This document shows positions 13,604 through 13,693 of a DNA stretch of 13,693 bases, in pieces. Made by a program: the position numbers and the translations under genes. The DNA is taken from assembly GCA_026770615.1 (NCBI GenBank), contig MU631392.1, positions 136,417 through 150,109 of the forward strand. The letters run 5' to 3'. Numbering within the stretch: position 1 is the stretch's first letter; each line of letters opens with the position of its first letter. Source of the stretch: Pavlovales sp. CCMP2436. Taxonomy: Eukaryota; Haptophyta; Pavlovophyceae; Pavlovales. The notes below the pieces were generated by a model. That model saw only the letters and a program-made list of their open reading frames with translations, did not search any database and was not told where the DNA came from.

Positions 13604-13693
13604 AACAACAACAATAACGATAGAAACAATGATACAGTAGCAACAACAACAATAACGATAGAAACAATGATACAGTAGCAACAACAACAATAA
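13604..13693. repeat. 38-bp tandem repeat at the right edge
   Basis: Two identical 38-bp units (13604-13641 and 13642-13679) and 14 bp of a third are cut by the window end. The unit combines an AAC run with AATAACGATAGAAACAATG. It lies in the RecQ intron preceding visible exon 1. Confidence 0.9.

Overview
This window looks like nuclear DNA of a unicellular eukaryote, most likely a GC-rich alga or related protist. The basis is a multi-exon gene with GT-AG introns, GC-rich exons beside very AT-rich microsatellite-filled introns, a decayed reverse-transcriptase element, dispersed tRNA-like repeats, and a ubiquitin/F-box/ankyrin protein. The lineage cannot be fixed from sequence alone.

Layout. 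(1) Positions 1-2153, + strand: one uninterrupted frame (codons starting at 3, 6, 9...) entering from the left edge. It encodes an Ala/Glu-rich degenerate repeat, a ubiquitin-like domain, an F-box-like segment, ankyrin-like repeats and a Pro/Ser-rich tail. A Pro/Ser/Thr-rich frame over 7-642 is only the +1 shadow of the repeat. (2) 2154-2906: a decayed second repeat plus ubiquitin-like module with two in-frame stops. (3) About 3014-7157: a degraded retroelement with a gag-like region (RGG/Pro-rich, Cys/His tail) and a reverse transcriptase whose motifs are spread over several frames with at least one stop. (4) 7370-8048, - strand: a broken OTU-type cysteine protease remnant. (5) 8052-9438: no convincing gene; two copies of a tRNA-like dispersed repeat. 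(6) 9439-13514, - strand: the C-terminal two-thirds or so of a BLM/Sgs1-type RecQ helicase in six exons, running off the right edge before the Walker A and DEAH motifs.

The most unusual structure is in the RecQ gene. Three of its five introns contain extra, diverged copies of their own exon-intron junctions: three extra donor copies in intron 1, two extra exon-end/donor copies in intron 3, and one exact extra acceptor copy in intron 5. In intron 3 the copies differ from the real exon over a 7-codon core only at third codon positions, so all three encode EKWTRDE. This fits introns created or enlarged by tandem duplication across splice junctions, or a set of alternative splice sites and micro-exons.

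A second point of interest is the ubiquitin-like domain that ends in Arg-Gly-Gly just before the gag-like region, with an OTU remnant nearby. This suggests, but does not prove, a ubiquitin-fusion retroelement or capture of a ubiquitin module by one.
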